In this document: piece by piece, positions 27,184-46,580 of the stretch
Layout: every line of letters begins with the position of its first letter
Numbering within the stretch: position 1 is the first letter of the stretch
Origin: Alviniconcha marisindica
Lineage: Eukaryota; Mollusca; Gastropoda; Provannidae
Direction of reading: 5' to 3'
Assembly (NCBI GenBank): GCA_018857735.1
Contig: JABMCL010002481.1
Span: 970,001-1,034,000, forward strand
Length of the DNA stretch: 64,000 nt
The notes under the pieces: generated by a model
The model's input: the letters and a program-made list of their open reading frames with translations, nothing else
The model's database searches: none
What the model was told of the DNA's origin: nothing
Position numbers and translations under genes: made by a program

Positions 27184-30100
27184 CACACAGCACATCAGTC
27201 AACTGAAATAATTTAAGAACAAGTTTGGGGAGTGGGGAGAACAGAGAATTTAATTGCTAGCAGTAGTAGGTTTTAAACAGATGAGTTTTCAGAGCAGTTT
27301 AAATGCATTGGCTGACTGAATGTGCCTAATTTCTGCACTATCTTACACTCTTGGGGAAAAAAACTGCTCTCTGCGTCGGAGGGGGGAAGTGCCTAATTTC
27401 ATGAGACAGGGAATTCCAGACAGATTGAAATGCAATATATTCCTTAGTGATAAACTTCAGCTGAAAAGATGATTTAGACATCTAGTCTGTATGCTTCTCT
27501 TGCATTTTTAGCGCTTTTAGGATCATCTGCAAAAAAACTAAAAATGTTGTTTTGATGGTCCTAGTCAGTGTTGATCTCCCTGCATCAGTGTTTTGACATC
27601 CGTCATCCAACCCCCACCATAATTGGTTGTATATACCATAGGTCTATGAAAACTGTTTTTTGTTGATGCATAAATGGCTGTAACTGAAATAAGTTTAATT
27701 GTAACCGCACAAATCATATCAGGCCATGTTTCTCTTATAACTGCTTACACCAGTACAAATAAAACTAAAATCGTTCAAAAATCATTGCAATCAAGACAGA
27801 ACTAGATTTTTTACTAGGGGTAAAAACACCTGATGTTTATGTATGTGTTTTAGTGCTATGTTACTTCCACAGTCTTGTGATTGAGGGGTTGGGGGAGGGA
27901 TCCACTGTCCTGGGACATGGTGAACTTTGGGAACTATGTGGCAGGTGTTTGTGTAATACACTGATGTTCCAGGTTCCTGGACAGCAGCAACGTGGAGGCC
28001 CCAGACATCACGAAGATCAAGCACTCTCTCTCTGTAAGTGCCACTGCTAACTGACCTGAAAACAAACACACAAACACCAATTTTTTTGTAATCAGAGAGC
28101 TTGGATCTGCAGTGTCATTTATAAACATTTTCAGTTCTGTGTGATGCATGGATAGGTCCTAGGTCTGATTAGAATTAGATCAGAATACTCATGTGTGCGG
28201 GTGCCTCTGTGTGTGTGTGTGTGTGTGTGTGTGCACTTAGAATAGTCTCTAGGGACAAGGTTTTTCACTTTACAAATTCTTTAATTATTATTATCAGGAC
28301 AATGCCTTTCACTGCCAAAAGATTCAGTTTTGGTTCAGCACGTGTGATATAGTTGTCATGGTTTGGCTGTTATACTTTTTCCTAAAAATTCAGATAGAAC
28401 TAAAGTCATGAAATGTATCAAGCTGTGCAACTACAAGATGAGCAATGACCAGCCGAAAATAAATTGCAGTTTCACATTGAATGGGGTTAAAAGAATGTTC
28501 AGTATAAATTTGTTGTTCCATTTGTTTGAAACAAAACTAAAGGGGAAACACTGAGATGCTTTTACACACACAAGTTAGTTGTAAGGTCTGGATCAGACTA
28601 ATTATTTGGTTTGCAATTTTACAGGCAACATGCACTAAATTGTTTCTCTTTTTCAGGACATTGCCTACAAACTGGACATGTCCTATGGAATGCTGGGTAG
28701 CCTTTTCCGCAGTGGTAAGCCATCAGCCTGGTTGTGTTTCACATTACAGTTCAGTTGCTGCCACATGGCTGTGTGGGTGTGGGGGATGGGGGTGGGGGGG
28801 CTTTGATATTATTGTTATATTTCCACAAAAGGGGTTGTTTACACTTTGCTGTACATGACAACAAGATCTGAGAAAAAAAGAAACTCTCAACACAAAAATA
28901 AAAAGAACTGCGAATGTATGTATTTTTCTAGTTTCTGCAGTGTTGACTTTTTTTTCTGTATACATTAGCTTGCAAACATCAGGTCTGTTCTTCTGTGTTA
29001 AACTGTCAGCTGGTCATTCTGAGCTGTTTTGGTTTGTCTGACTGAAAGGTGTTCAACTGTGACTCAAAAAGGTTCAGATAAGATCGACATTTTCATCTGT
29101 CATGCAAAAATATTCAGATACAACTCTGCAGTGTTCAGCCTTGCATCTAAAATATTCAGTTTTTACCAAAAACAAATGTTCAAGTATGACTTGAAAGTGT
29201 TTAGCTCAGACTCAGAAATGTTCTGGGATGACTCAGAAGTGTTCATTGCTGAATTTGAAGTGTTCAGTGGATGTTTGCATGTTCAATTTGTAAACTTGTT
29301 TTTCTCATTTCTTTTTTCAGGATCTCGGCAGACATTCTTTGCAGCCCAAGTGACACGCTATGCTGACATCTATGCTACCTCTTTCCTGAACCTGCTGCAC
29401 TATCCATTCTGCTACATGTTCAAGGCTCCAACCATGCTGGTAATGATCCCTGACAATCAGTCCAGCTTTTCATTTTGAACCATGGTGGTAACATTAGTAA
29501 CAGTGCTAATAACAAACAATTAAACTTTCCATTCTGAATCATGCTGGTGCCATTATTAACAACAGTCACACAAAAATTCTGCTTTTTGTTCCAAATCATG
29601 ATGGTAACATTGCTAACAGTACTAACAAACCATCCAATTTTTCATTCAGAATCATGCTAATAACAATAGCACACAATCCAGCTTTTCATTCAGAACCAGG
29701 CTTGTAATAATAGCCAGCATTTCATTCAGAATCAAGCTAGTAATAATAGCACACAATCAGGCTAGTAACAATAGCACAGTCCAGCTTTTCATTCAGAATC
29801 AAGCTAGTGACAATAGCACAGTCCAGCTTTTCATTCAGAATCAAGCTAGTATCAATAGCACACAGTCCAGCTTTTCATTCAGAATCATGCTAGTAACAAT
29901 AGCACACAGTCCAGCTTTTCATTCAGAATCATGCTAGTAACAATAGCACACAGTCCAGCTTTTCATTCAGAATCATGCTAGTAACAATAGCACACAGTCC
30001 AGCTTTTCATTCAGAATCATGCTAGTAACAATAGCACACAGTCCAGCTTTTCATTCAGAATCATGCTAGTAACAATAGCACACAGTCCAGCTTTTCATTC

Positions 30101-31208
30101 AGAATCAAGCCAGTAACAATAGCACACAATCCAGCTTTTCATTCAGAATCAAGCCAGTAACAGTAGCACACAGTCCAGCTTTTCATTCAGAATCAAGCTA
30201 GTAACAATAACACACTGTCCAGCTTTTCATTCAGAATCAAGCTAGTAACAATAGCACACAGTCCAGCTTTTCATTCAGAATCATGCTAGTAACAATAACA
30301 CACAGTCCAGCTTTTCTGCTGGTAACAATAAGTAACACACCATGATGTACACATGGGTGAAGGGAGATAATTCCACCCATTGACAATGGCCTATAACTTC
30401 TCTGAAATAGTGTTGCGTAGTGCATGTTTACTCACATGGTTGTACATGACCGCAATCATCATTCCAATGGGGGGGGTGGGGGGGTTACAAATAAGGTTTC
30501 GGGGAGGGTCCTGGTATAAAATGAAAGTATTTCAACTAGGAATACATAATGATGCCATTGTTGCTGACTGGCTTTGTTTTAATGGTCCTGAGATGGCATA
30601 TCATTGACAGGATGTTTATATCACATTGCTAGCTAAATTCTTTGCTTATAAAAGTGTTGTGACCAATATGATGGGCATGATGCAGTTGCTGATTCCTTAT
30701 AATTATGTGCATGGATTGCTTCAGTAGATTTGACTGCAGAAAGCTCAGGGCATTGATGAACGCATGATAAATGTACATTATTATTATTATAGGGTTTAGA
30801 TTTGAGAATAGTTTCAAAATGAGCATTTGCTTATGACAGATTTTGATCATCCTGAGGTGACCCTGCACAGTTGACAGGACATTAAAATCCAGTTACCAGT
30901 TAATTAACTAACTAACCTGTCCTCAGATGCCCCACGAGTCCACAGTGGACCACACTGTCCACCATGAGCCTCCAGCTGAAAAGCCAGCGCCACCAGTGGT
31001 GCGACTGAACTCAGAGGCCAACATGTCAGAAGGTCAGCCGAGCCCAAAGCGAATAAAGCACGATGATGGCAAGGACCACGTGCCCCATCTGCGTGCCGTC
31101 AAACCTCAGCGGGACTCATTCCCGCATGATGATGAATTTGATTCTGAAGACTCTGAGGAATCTGGCAACACCAACGAATCTGCATCAGCTGAGTCAGTGC
31201 TTGGGTAG
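8726..31208 (+). CDS. NT5C2: Cytosolic purine 5'-nucleotidase (cN-II), 17 coding exons
   Basis: Dephosphorylates IMP and GMP in the cytosol and belongs to the HAD phosphohydrolases. Coding exons: 8726-8856, 11124-11197, 11832-11949, 17236-17331, 17601-17689, 18218-18275, 18650-18743, 19548-19627, 20256-20316, 20759-20794, 21694-21798, 22311-22377, 23034-23256, 27973-28033, 28657-28714, 29321-29439, 30927-31208. They sum to 1752 nt, or 583 aa (human about 561), and every junction is in phase with GT-AG ends. HAD motif I is FDMDYT with D62 and D64; motif II is ITNS with T259; motif III is DARKP with K299; motif IV is GDHIYGD with D358 and D363. The C-terminus is acidic (Asp/Glu/Ser), as in vertebrate cN-II, but diverged and lacking the long Glu run. 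The start is fixed by an in-frame TGA at 8705; a second Met follows at once. The exon 9 donor is GTCAGT and the exon 3 donor GTGGCT, both weaker than the others. Confidence 0.96.
8941..9031 (+). repeat. (CT)n microsatellite, NT5C2 intron 1
   Basis: CT repeats broken by a few T/G substitutions, starting about 85 bp after the exon 1 donor. Confidence 0.93.
9740..9977 (-). mobile_element. tRNA-derived SINE, same family as at 43.8 kb
   Basis: Shares with the 43.8-kb element both the body segment that reads CGCTACACTGTCACCACCAG on the plus strand and the head with GAGCCGGTTTGGC and a decayed B-box (GGTTCCACTCC). Lies in NT5C2 intron 1. Confidence 0.68.
10636..10868 (+). repeat. Tandem duplication of a 112-bp unit with CT tract
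   Basis: ATGTTGGAGAAAACCATT and the following 35 bp occur at 10636 and again at 10748, each followed by a long CT run. Lies in NT5C2 intron 1. Confidence 0.85.
13690..14260 (+). repeat. Degenerate tandem repeat, 94-bp unit, NT5C2 intron 3
   Basis: GGTAGACCCTTTGATGATGT starts units at 13751, 13845 and 13939, exactly 94 bp apart. Longer, more decayed units follow to about 14260, with GAGCTC, TGTACCAC and GTTACTG segments in the same order. Confidence 0.85.
14830..15270 (+). repeat. Degenerate repeat around GCAGATGTAG motif
   Basis: TTTGCAGATGTAGT or a close variant recurs near 14837, 15072, 15151 and 15230, with similar neighbouring text (TTGTTGTCA). Weakly periodic; intron 3. Confidence 0.45.
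15652..15738 (+). repeat. (CA)n microsatellite, NT5C2 intron 3
   Basis: CA dinucleotides with short interruptions. Confidence 0.95.
17105..17187 (+). repeat. (CA)n microsatellite close to NT5C2 exon 4 acceptor
   Basis: About 41 CA units ending only some 48 bp before the exon 4 acceptor, in the place where a branch point and pyrimidine tract would be expected. Confidence 0.95.
18923..19061 (+). repeat. 69-bp tandem duplication in NT5C2 intron 7
   Basis: GTCAGAACA, TGTGGCCAGCT and AAATTCAGG occur in order at 18923 and again from 18992. Confidence 0.8.
19969..20075 (+). repeat. About 60-bp tandem duplication in NT5C2 intron 8
   Basis: TCAACTGGTTCATCAACT and GTCCATTA, T or C, TACAGT occur twice about 60 bp apart. 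Confidence 0.75.
20860..21006 (+). repeat. 79-bp tandem duplication in NT5C2 intron 10
   Basis: TTGAAAGGAAAACCAAACCT begins units at 20861 and 20940. The two copies are almost identical for about 67 bp, which suggests a recent event. Confidence 0.88.
21332..21428 (+). repeat. Dispersed repeat family A, partial copy in NT5C2 intron 10
   Basis: Keeps the TGTTGCTTTACGTCC, TTATTAGGGACGGG and ACGTCCACCTCGACT segments but lacks the middle of the family. Confidence 0.6.
22167..22187 (+). repeat. Poly-G run
   Basis: About 21 consecutive G in NT5C2 intron 11. Similar runs are at about 2801-2819 and 48964-48993. Confidence 0.9.
25340..26562 (+). pseudogene. Decayed Tc1/mariner-type transposase
   Basis: Lies in NT5C2 intron 13. 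Fragments in different frames match the usual Tc1 order: an Arg/Ser/Gly-Leu-Pro segment near 25480-25590 (SRSGLPKVF), [14 protein letters not shown] near 25596, FSDKMITG with a VWRK stretch near 26067-26130, LMVWGC near 26200, and a PIENV motif near 26430. Stops and frameshifts break it. A C-rich insertion and a repeated internal segment (25637-25672 and 25944-25979) interrupt the middle. The catalytic DDE set is not intact. I did not identify its terminal inverted repeats. Confidence 0.72.
29431..30318 (+). repeat. 44-bp minisatellite resembling the NT5C2 exon 16 donor junction
   Basis: About 20 units fill the start of intron 16. The clean units have a 44-bp period (29883 to 29927 and onward) and contain ATGCTAGTAACAATAGC, then CAGTCCAGCTTTTCATTC. 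The exon 16 end itself reads ACCATGCTG, donor GTAATGATC, and is followed at 29458-29471 by the same CAGTCCAGCTTTTC. The first units after the exon are the most diverged and of irregular length; the units from 29880 to 30120 are nearly identical. Confidence 0.92.
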
Positions 31209-33105
31209 GGACTTGCAGAATCAGGGTGTGGATTTTTTTTATTGGTGCCTGGTTGCTGGTGTTTTTAGGACTTGCCAAACTATATGGAAAGTAGAGGTGG
31301 TGTATAGGTTTTCAGCATAGCATGAACAAAGATTTTTGGCATTGCACTGCTGCCACTGCCTGCTTGCATAACATTTGTGTGACACAGCAGGGCATTGAAG
31401 TCAAACGTTTCCTAATCACAAGGCAATATTCTTCTGTGAGCAAATTTTATTTATCTACATGCGTATCATGTATGAAAGTCTACTTCTTGTACTCCTGACT
31501 GACATTTATATAAATATATGTATGGTATGGCCACAAGCCATTTATGGATAACTCTTTTGAGAAGTTTTGATTACTGTGCTTCATGAATCTCTTGTCTTGA
31601 TATTCTCTGAAAGGGCATCGCTGCTGGTGAGAACACTTGTTATAATTAAATTTAAAGCAGGGGCAATATGACTGACTTGGCTTCACTTGACCAGTTAAGT
31701 TAAATGATTTCAATGCAGTAAAATGACACTTGCCTGAAGACAACAAAAGCTTGAAACAGAAATGCTCTTTGTTATGTTCATAACCAGGCTATCCAGTGTT
31801 AACTCTGAATTTATTATTGTTCAACAATGAAAGCAGAGAACGACCATTTTAAAATTGTTTATACATCCTAATCAAGTTGACAGACAAATCAACACATATA
31901 TAAATATATGTGTGTGAGAGTGTAAATGTATGCCTGCGAACCTATGTCCGCCCTCATGAATTGGGCAGACTTTGGATTGTATCAGGAATTATATATTACA
32001 TGTCATATTTGTTGCACATGTATCATATGTGTAAGAAAAGATTTTGAAAAATATGAAAAAGAATGTTTATCAATGTAAGAATAATGCCCCAGTTTGCATT
32101 CTTGTCCCTGATATTGTTTGATTGTTACTCTGATGAAAAGTGAGCCTATGAGACATGTTTCCACAAGATATTTCAAAAGCGCAGTAATGTCAGATGGTAC
32201 TTAACTGAGACCTTCACACACATGTTTTTTCTAAGTGACTTTGACCTATTTTCAAGGTCATCAATAGGGAGAAAGGGATGGGAGTCTTTGAGAATTTACT
32301 ACCTCTTCTTTTTTTCCCTCCCTTTCTTGTTTTAAAATTTAAATGCAAAACATTTCAGCATTTACTTACTTGTTTGTTTATTGTCAGGTTTTGTTTGTCT
32401 GTTTTTTCTTGTATATTTTCTCAGCCACAGATTATGCATTTGCTCAATGTACCAACATTGGTTTTTACTTACTCCAGTTTTTTAAGTTTGACATTTTTAA
32501 ATAGTTTTTTTTAACTGTGTGTGTGGGTTTATGTGACAAACAGACAGACAGATGGACAGAGGCACAGATGGAGACAGATGACTTGTTGACAGCCACATAA
32601 TCCCTGAATAGCAACTTTAGTCAGTCAGTAATCAGTGTGTGTTGTTTTCCCTTTGAGTCTGATCTGAATGTCTCAGAATCTGATGTTTTCCAATAAGAGG
32701 AGAAGTTGTGCTACAGTCACTAATAGCACATTTGGTGGAAAAAGGTCTTTTATTTGTCACGATGTAGTTTTGGCTGTACATCAAAACCAAAAGCTTGTGC
32801 AATGAAACCAAAAGCAATCAAAGTTCCACCTTATTTTTTCCTGTGATGCAGATTTTGTGCTTATTCCATTACAAGCAGTGATCAGTGTCATGTGTACTTC
32901 ACAAGAATTGTATGACATATTTTCCAGTCAAGTGTTAAATGTTACAAAGTCCCCCTTATTTGTTTTTGATTTCATGTTATATGTTTGTTTTTAAATATGT
33001 TCTTAGGTTATGAAATTAAACCTGTTGTTAAAATCTGTTTGTTTTAAATATGCCATGGGGAATGTTTTTGTGGCAGTTTGCTTCATGAGTACAGATACTG
33101 CCTGA

Positions 33106-33111
33106 AATAAA
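33106..33111 (+). promoter_or_regulatory. Candidate polyadenylation signal for NT5C2
   Basis: AATAAA lies about 1.9 kb after the NT5C2 stop in an AT-rich, gene-free stretch, followed by T-rich sequence. An ATTAAA at 33282-33287 is a second candidate. Choice of site is inference. Confidence 0.4.
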
Positions 33112-35239
33112 GTGCTTTGTTTATAATTCAGATAAAATGCTTAGCTTTGTAATTGTCATTTCTGATTTGTTTCATATTTATATTGTTGGAAGCTTTGTTG
33201 GTGCATCTCATTACTCTATATATATTGCATTTGCATATTGCACATATATGTGTACATTGTGCTTAGTTTGCCTGCTAAGCTATTAAAGTCAGTTTTATTG
33301 AAGGAATGGTTTTTGCTTTGCTTGTGATACTTAATTGTTTATTTTGACAATATATTCAAATTTTAACTATTATATATAAGTTCTTTAATAGTTGTGATTG
33401 TCATTCTATTGATGTTATGTTCATATTTTTAAAGAGCCATATATTGTATTTGTGCAATCAGTTTTTGGATCAACTTAAAATGTGCTATGATTAAATGATG
33501 ATTATTTTTAAATTCTCGTGTTATATGTGAACTTTGTAATGATCCATGTTTTCCTGAGCTGGCCTGTTGCCATTTGGTATCTAACAAATGACTGTGTTAA
33601 GCAAATTTTTCCAGTTTTGCTTGATTGTGTGGTGTATTTTTTGTGTGGTTTCTTGTCTGGTCAAGTGCAAACTGTGCATTATTGTTACAAACATGAACAT
33701 TGTGTGCCTAATGTAGTTTGCAACTGTTGCTTGTTTGTTAAGGGACACAAATTGATGCTTTTCCAGTCTTAACATCAAACCCGCAAGATTGTTCAAACCG
33801 TGCATAATGGTAACCTCTTTTATGCTCTGCCTGATTAAAATCAGTTACTTTTAACAAATTTGGGGGTCACAGCAGCAGCATAAAAGTTACCACTTCAGTC
33901 TCTGCAACAGTGACCCCTTTCTGGTGTTATGATAGAATCTGAAAGAAAAAACTGACAAAGGGGTGGATTTGTCTATTTTCAATGAATTTTCTGGGCATTT
34001 GTTTTCCTTGTTGATGCCATTCTTTTTAAATTTGTTGGTGTAAATAGAAATTAAATATTGGCTCAATCCAGTCTAACAACTTTAACTGTGCAATTGCCAC
34101 CAAAGGGACCATGTGAAATGTCAAGCTACTTCTGTTGATTTTGAAATGAGAGTTCAAAGACAGGTCATGCAAACATTCTGCTTTTAGTTTTGACAGCCTG
34201 CTTGTACATGTAAGCTACTACCATGATGATATGCCACTGAAAGATATTGTACTAATAATAGCTTCTGGCTCATCATTCTTTCTCTGGAATATACTCGTTC
34301 TTTCTTCTCCTCTTCTTATTCTTGTATTTGCTGTACACCTCAGTGCCATGTAGGTCAAGGAATCGTTCTGTGGTAATTAGGTTGTCAAGACTCTGTTGCA
34401 GGAACCAAATAGTATGAACCTGAAGTGGGCCCTAAATCAGGAATAGGTGTGTTTTATAGGTTTCACTGCAAACTAATAATGATGGTAATAGAAATGAATA
34501 CTTGCAGCATCTCATTTGGAGTGTAGTAACCCTTAGAAAGGAAGTGTTCAAGGTCTGCCCTTTGTGCCATGTGCACTGATGGGTCTCTCCAGATTTAGAG
34601 GGGGGGCAGGAACAAATGCACGCTTTTGATAGAGGATGTGACCCACATTAGAACATAAAGTATTGAGACATCATACATCATGATAATTTGTTTTGAGTTT
34701 TAATGACTTTTTTTTTCACACTGTCAATTCAAACCATGCATTGGACACACACAGCAGTTTCTGATTTAGGTTAGTGTTCCATTTCCTTTTTTCACACTTG
34801 TCTCCAGGAAGGCAGTTACAAGCCACTGTATGTGTGTACTATTTCTGACCAACAGTCATGTGGTAGCCCAACCCTAACTTGATCAACTTGAGATTTATTC
34901 AGCCAAATAAACACCACATGCTGACTTTATGGTGTGAAGAAAGTGTAATTCAGTGGCCAGCAGTGAAATCTCAGTCTGAGCTTTGTTTCCTGTTGTTTCC
35001 TCTGATCAGTTAGTACTCGCCTTGCTTACCAGAAATCTTGAAATTATGAAACCAATCTTTGATGCTCACCCTTAAATGGCATCAGCTTAGCTGGTTCAGC
35101 CAATCCTGCATGTCTTTAATATCCCCGTTTACTCTTGAAGTACTTAAGATTAAACTATAATGTAGCCTGATGCCACAGGACAGTTTAACTAACCTTTTTT
35201 TTTCTTTTTCTTTTTTTAGTACTCAATATTGTCCCTTGC

Positions 35240-35560
35240 TGGAAATTCAGGTCACCTCACCTGGGTAAGGCACAGCAACCACAAGAGCAGTGCTATCCAT
35301 TCCTATCAGTGTGCATAGTATTTTTGTGTGTCCAAACAATCGTATGGCTGCCAGTGTTTGGGATTTTTAACATGCACACAGGTGCTGATGTATGTGATTG
35401 CACACATGGGCTGTATGGATACCGTAAGAGAGTCAGCACTGGAAGCTGACTCTGGGAGAAAATTTCCTTGCCACACCAGGGACTTGAACCCACGTCAGTA
35501 TTGCACCTGGCTTTTCAGTTGGATGCTCCACCTGCTGGGCTGTTCCCACCCCTATAGCTT
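35240..35560 (-). mobile_element. tRNA-derived SINE
   Basis: The minus strand has an A-box-like CAGCAGGTGGAGC and a B-box GGGTTCAAGTCC near 35485-35550, followed by a diverged body. A tRNA gene is unlikely because the cloverleaf is incomplete. Confidence 0.5.
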
Positions 35561-36371
35561 GAGACCTTGAGCTACTATTTACACGTATCGAGAGAAGTAT
35601 ATTTGCCCTTCTGTAATCACAGGTATGAGTGAGAAACCTGAATGGACCTCTACATGTAAGAGATTATTGTTATTCCTATTACATTACATAAAACAGTAGC
35701 CTGTAAATACTATATTTAGGGTCTAGCAGAGATGAGTGGAATCAGTGTGACATGCAAGCACGCTTAATTTCAACGAAGCTGAATTTTTCCATGTGGCAGA
35801 CACGGTGGTATAATGCATTATTGCCCCGTGCTGTCAGTAGTGCTATCTGTTGACTGTTGTAATCCACGAGGTGCTTTCCTCATGCCATATCAGAGTCAGC
35901 GATGAATGTGTTTGAATGACCAAGAATTTGGGTGTCGGTGTATTGATATGTGTACTTTGAAAGAGTACATGTATACTGTACAGGGTGAGTCGGTTAACAT
36001 GCAAGTTTATGAAGATCATTCAATGCTGTTGTGGTTGCATACAACGGCTTTCTTCTATGTCTGCTTTGTTCGCTCATTCTTGCATTGATACATGTACCAC
36101 ATGCATTTGCAATGGTGTTTAACTGCTGTGGAGTCTGGATGATCTGGATGAGGTCGATCAACAGTTGGACTTTATTTTTTATTGGAAACTTCTTGCAATT
36201 AAAAGACCTAAAATAAAAGGGTTGAAGACCGGCAGCTGGATTTTGTTGATTGGTTATTTCATTTATTGTAGCCTGTGTCTACGTTATTTAGTGCTGGGGT
36301 GTGTTTTATTGGACTGCACTGTACTTTGCATCTGCACACTATTAGTTTTAGTGTGCTTTGTTACATTGAGC

Positions 36372-36427
<56 letters not shown>

Positions 36428-36891
36428 CACACATACACAGAAGAAAGGAAAGAAACAAAATCAACAAATAGGTTAAATAAACGAATGAAAGAGAAAGGAA
36501 ATATAAATACACAAATGAAAGAGAAGAGAAAGGAAATACAAATAAACGAATGAAAAAGAGAGGAAAAAATATACACATGCAGCAAATGCTTCAGACAGGC
36601 GCCATGCTGGAATGTTTAATTTTTTATCAGAGTAATCGCTCATGAACACACAAACAAAATACCTGTACCTGATAACTGCAAAAGGAAGACCTGTCTGTGA
36701 AAAGTAATCAAAGACGTAGGAACCCAAAGGATACAACAATCAAAGTCTGTTACGCAAAATAAGAAAATGATTTCCAACATCAATAAAGTTGCTAAGAAAA
36801 AACTGCAGGGTAATTAGGACATTCTATGTCATATATATGCTATACACAAAAGCAAAACAGCATAATGTAATGATACAAATTGTCCTTGCTA

Positions 36892-36897
36892 TTTATT
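36892..36897 (-). promoter_or_regulatory. Candidate polyadenylation signal, minus strand
   Basis: Reads AATAAA on the minus strand about 790 nt beyond the stop of the coiled-coil gene. It would place the long CA/TG arrays inside that gene's 3' UTR. Weak, position-only evidence. Confidence 0.3.
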
Positions 36898-37306
36898 TTC
36901 TATAAACTATAGTTAGTCTGAATTTACCGCCAACTTGTATCATTTTCCACAGTCAGTGTCTGCGTAGGTTAGTCGTTTTAGTCATCCCTCCATCGGTTCC
37001 TCCTGGCTCTCTTTAAAACTTTTGTTTTTTTTCTCGCAACCTCAGTCAGTCATTTTAGTTTTCCCAAAACAGTCACTTCTACAGTCCTATTGTCAAAGTC
37101 GTTATCACGCTCCAAAGATGCAAATCGTGGCGACCTAACAACCTAATGTAACGTGCTGTATTTAATGTATTATATAACAAAGAGTGCATGATCTGAACGT
37201 TTCAACGGTAGATACACTCAAAGCATCAACCACAACTCTCCGAAAGACAATAAGACAATTCGGTAGCCACTCGGAGTGTCCTCACAGTGGACAACAGCCT
37301 AAAGGC

Positions 37307-37307
<1 letters not shown>

Positions 37308-37356
<49 letters not shown>

Positions 37357-37385
37357 CACACACACTATATATATACCCTACAGGC

Positions 37386-37446
<61 letters not shown>

Positions 37447-37512
37447 AAAACAAAAACAAAACGCGCACACACACCACACTACACACGCACGCACGCACTA
37501 CACAACACCACA

Positions 37513-37588
<76 letters not shown>
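37308..37588 (+). repeat. Large compound (CA)n array
   Basis: Three long CA tracts separated by short AT- and CG-containing spacers. It ends about 100 bp before the stop of the minus-strand coiled-coil gene. Confidence 0.95.
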
Positions 37589-37589
<1 letters not shown>

Positions 37590-37684
37590 GCCACTGTCCA
37601 GCGCTTTGCTGCGCAGTGCGAGTCGTCATGTGTCACGGTAGGGTGTCAGTGCGGCGCCACATGCAAACCGGACCAGACTGTGGC

Positions 37685-44332
<6,648 letters not shown>

Positions 44333-44572
44333 CTTCCCCTCTAACCTACATCAGCCAGTAAGTGTGAGCGCTCACTTGCCGCGTCGACAGCCGTGTAAGG
44401 ACACGGCAGCATTGTCACATTTGATTCAAAGTAAGTTTGCACAAGCTTTTGCCTTCCATAAAAAGTGTCGAACCCACTGTGCTCAGAGTGGTAAGCGTCA
44501 GTCGTGACGTCAAATGCCAGCCATCTTTTCGTCACCAGCTAGCAATGACGTCACCGTATTTGGCAGATTATT

Positions 44573-44590
44573 CGTGTGTGTGTGTGTGTG

Positions 44591-44629
<39 letters not shown>

Positions 44630-44640
44630 GTGTGTGTGTG
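44573..44640 (+). repeat. (TG)n microsatellite
   Basis: TG units with short interruptions, upstream of the coiled-coil gene. Confidence 0.92.
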
Positions 44641-46327
44641 CCGCGCTTCTCATCATTGAGAAAACAAACAGGACACGTGAGAGACACACACACACGCGCG
44701 CGCGGTGTACTCTCTTTCATGATCTGAGAGTACAGACTACAAAGCCCGCAGAAGAGAGAGACACACACACACCACTGACAGACACTGAGACAGACATAAT
44801 TTAAATTAGTTCTGCTCTCTCGCAGAACACATGGAAAGAAGGAAAGAGCGGGATTTTTAGTTGGAATAATTAACATTGTCATGTTGTGCCGCTTGGGGCT
44901 GCTGTCGATCGAGGAATGTTTTCGGCTGTTGCCATTATTTGATGTCAATCATTAATTAAATGTCTTTTTAGATCCAGAGCTAAACTCTTCTGGGCGCCGT
45001 GTGTGTGTGTGCGTGCGTGCTCTGACACTGACAACTTATAAAACCAATATTAAATCAACGCGGTAGGCCTGCTTTTTTTCCTTCTTTTTTTCCCCTTGGT
45101 AGGCCTACTAATACGATAACAATCACAACATTTCGACTGCAGCCAAACATTCTCTTTTCATCTGTTTTAAGCACTCCCGAAGACATTTTAAATTGAAACC
45201 TGAGAAGGCTTTTTCCTAATTCACTAATCCAATCACTTAATTATACTTTCTTACTCTCAACATAAGTGCTCTCAACATAATAGTGAGCACAAAAATTAAA
45301 TGGCACATACTTATGTGACATGACCAGAATGGACTTTACTTATGATTAACTGTGTTTCACTTCATTGTTTAAGGCTGTTAACTGCATGTTAAATAGTAAC
45401 TTGGGTTGTTGTTTTTTACGCCTAGTCATTGAATGGACAAAAAAGGCAGAAATTAGGCAAAGTTGAAATTTAGTTCCTGTCAGTGGCCAGTGAAGAATGT
45501 AGATCTGTATTCTGACCTACCCGAGCTTAACTGAGGAAATTAATCTTTCATTTCTCTGGATGAAAGCACAAAGATGTATACATAAATACAAAAGAGAGAG
45601 GCAAAATGTTGCTTATATACTCACCAAAATAAGAGAAAAACATTCTAAGATAGTTCTCCCAAGTAACATAACAATATTATATGATTGTTTAATACACACA
45701 AAAACCAAAAAATGGTTGAAAGAAAACATAAAGATGCGTTCACAAGTACACTGGAGAATTCTAACCCCTTGGTAATACCCACCAGAGGCTTTGAATCATT
45801 CAAAATCAACAATGCTACAAGATCATACAACACAGACAAGAATAAAGAAGAGATGTAAAATGAACCCATGAACACTATCACCATTATTAGTCATATTTTA
45901 CAAAAACAAAATGTCAAAACAATGAAGACAATCTTTGGCAATGATCATATGGCTTTGTAATTTTTGCTTCCTTCACAACATTTGAAGAAGTTATAATGCC
46001 TTTTTGTTGAAGACATAAATCTTCAAATGCTATATACTGTGGGTGGGCAGACAAACAAATTGCCTTAGAACAAATTCTGTGCAACGAACATTATAGGCAA
46101 GGCATTCAAAAACAATTAAATTCATCTCTACACTTCATATATTGTCTGTTTTCTCATGGCATATTTTCTTATTCAACTGCCTCTGCTGGAAGTATGTAAT
46201 TATTACAGCAGAATTTATATGGGTTAGTTAGTTAGTAATTGGATTTTAACAACTGGATCACCTCAGGATGACCAAACTGTCAAAAGCAAACACATCTTTT
46301 AAAACTCTTCCCATATACGTTATCTAG

Positions 46328-46580
<253 letters not shown>

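Larger units (their letters stand above)
31209..37684. other. 3' UTR and convergent intergenic region
   Basis: AT-rich and without a supportable coding exon. The left part is probably the NT5C2 3' UTR; the right end probably holds the 3' UTR of the minus-strand coiled-coil gene, with a minus-strand AATAAA at 36892-36897. It contains a tRNA-like SINE near 35240-35560, a CT tract near 36372-36424 and the large CA arrays at 37308-37588. Confidence 0.55.

Noticed and set aside
29029..29478. 149-codon frame overlapping NT5C2 exon 16
   Set aside because: Only the exon 16 part (29321-29439) matches the family; the upstream part is intron made of a VFS-like degenerate repeat.
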